A stretch of 5,719 bases of DNA from JAMIFN01 sp964608575 (GTDB taxonomy: Bacteria > Pseudomonadota > Gammaproteobacteria > Burkholderiales > Burkholderiaceae_C): positions 1-5,719 of the forward strand of contig CAZSPW010000107.1 of NCBI GenBank assembly GCA_964608575.1, in the 5' to 3' direction. Below, in pieces: positions 5,527 to 5,719 of this stretch; positions within the stretch are counted from its first letter, which is position 1, and each line of letters starts with the position of its first letter. The position numbers were made by a program, and so were the translations under genes. The notes below the pieces were generated by a model. It worked only from the letters and a program-made list of their open reading frames with translations, ran no database searches and was not told the origin of the DNA.

Positions 5527-5542
5527 GTTCCAAAAATGGAAC
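5527..5542. repeat. Short inverted repeat in the htpG downstream region
   Basis: GTTCCA (5527-5532) and TGGAAC (5537-5542) flank an AAAA spacer, a perfect 6-bp stem. A separate 10-bp palindrome AACCTAGGTT lies at 5505-5514. Neither is linked to a recognisable gene or promoter. Apart from these, the stretch 5461-5580 shows nothing I can assign. Confidence 0.35.
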
Positions 5543-5580
5543 AATGTAGGACGGCTGCCCTTTGCTATGCTTTAAAACAG

Positions 5581-5633
5581 TATTTTTAGGCATGAAATAG
5601 GGCAATAAGGCCGCAAAATCTGCCTGAGCAGCT
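5581..5633 (+). repeat. 53-nt dispersed intergenic element, copy B
   Basis: This is the second copy of the element at 1902-1954, in the opposite orientation. It has the identical first block TATTTTTAGGCATG (5581-5594), a divergent centre (5595-5607) and the conserved block 5608-5633, which differs from copy A only at 5615. TTAGGCA (5586-5592) can pair with TGCCTGA (5621-5627). The copy lies 173 nt after the htpG stop and 38 nt before the stop of the convergent gene at the right edge. It is therefore between two 3' ends, whereas copy A lies between a 3' end and a 5' end. Confidence 0.75.
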
Positions 5634-5655
5634 CATCTTTTTACAGTTAAAAATA

Positions 5656-5676
5656 GCTAAAAAATTTTTTTTTAGC
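5656..5676 (-). terminator. AT-rich hairpin at the 3' end of the right-edge gene, weak candidate terminator
   Basis: GCTAAAAAA (5656-5664) and TTTTTTAGC (5668-5676) form a 9-bp stem with a three-base loop. On the minus strand it overlaps the stop codon and is followed by TATTTTT. The stem is mostly A-T, so any termination activity would be modest; an A-tract bend is an alternative reading. Confidence 0.3.
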
Positions 5677-5719
5677 GTTTACGCCCTTGGGTCGCCTTGC
5701 CCGCTTTGCCCGCTTTATC
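5672..5719 (-). CDS. C-terminal end of an unidentified protein with a basic Lys/Gly/Ala tail (runs off right edge)
   Basis: On the minus strand an open frame enters from the right edge and ends at a TAA (5674-5672). The last 15 residues are DKAGKAGKATQGRKR. The DNA encoding KAGKAGKA is a 9-nt direct repeat (GCGGGCAAA/GCGGGCAAG). Basic low-complexity tails of this kind are common at the C-termini of betaproteobacterial RNA-binding proteins, such as pseudouridine synthases, DEAD-box helicases and RNase R, but nothing here allows a choice among them. The fragment is too short to prove that the frame is coding. Base composition changes sharply at the stop, from GC-rich inside the frame to A/T tracts outside, which supports a real gene end. 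It converges on htpG. Confidence 0.5.
   Translation of the reverse strand, partial: DKAGKAGKATQGRKR

Overview
The window looks like chromosomal DNA from a betaproteobacterium, most likely order Burkholderiales and probably close to Comamonadaceae. This rests on my recognition of the HtpG, FabD, LysA and YdeI-like protein sequences, not on a database search. All complete genes are intact housekeeping or metabolic genes. I see no transposase, phage gene, CRISPR array, tRNA or rRNA.

Layout. Positions 1-3410 are read entirely from the minus strand. In transcription order they are lptM (small outer-membrane lipoprotein, 3410-3252), lysA (diaminopimelate decarboxylase, 3242-1962), a ketosteroid-isomerase-like NTF2-fold enzyme (1874-1491), fabD (malonyl-CoA:ACP transacylase, 1370-429), a small YdeI/OmpD-associated protein (366-112) and the first 44 codons of recG (134 to the left edge). 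lptM and lysA are 9 nt apart and look like an operon. The YdeI-like gene overlaps recG by 23 nt. Divergent from lptM, htpG (Hsp90) runs on the plus strand from 3518 to 5407, behind a clear heat-shock (sigma-32 type) promoter. A 264-nt AT-richer intergenic region follows. At the right edge is the C-terminal end of a minus-strand gene with a basic Lys/Gly/Ala tail.

Functional logic. The genes serve separate needs: lysine and peptidoglycan precursor synthesis (lysA), outer-membrane LPS assembly (lptM), initiation and elongation of fatty acid synthesis (fabD), recombination and fork repair (recG), and protein quality control (htpG). The window does not look like a dedicated novel system. fabD is away from the fab/acpP neighbours it usually has in proteobacteria.

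The least expected signals are non-coding. A 53-nt intergenic element occurs twice in opposite orientation (1902-1954 and 5581-5633). Its two conserved blocks can pair with each other across a variable 13-nt centre. A REP/BIME-like double palindrome lies between the isomerase gene and fabD (1407-1463): its two stems keep the same outer arms, differ in the inner arms, and are both perfectly paired.
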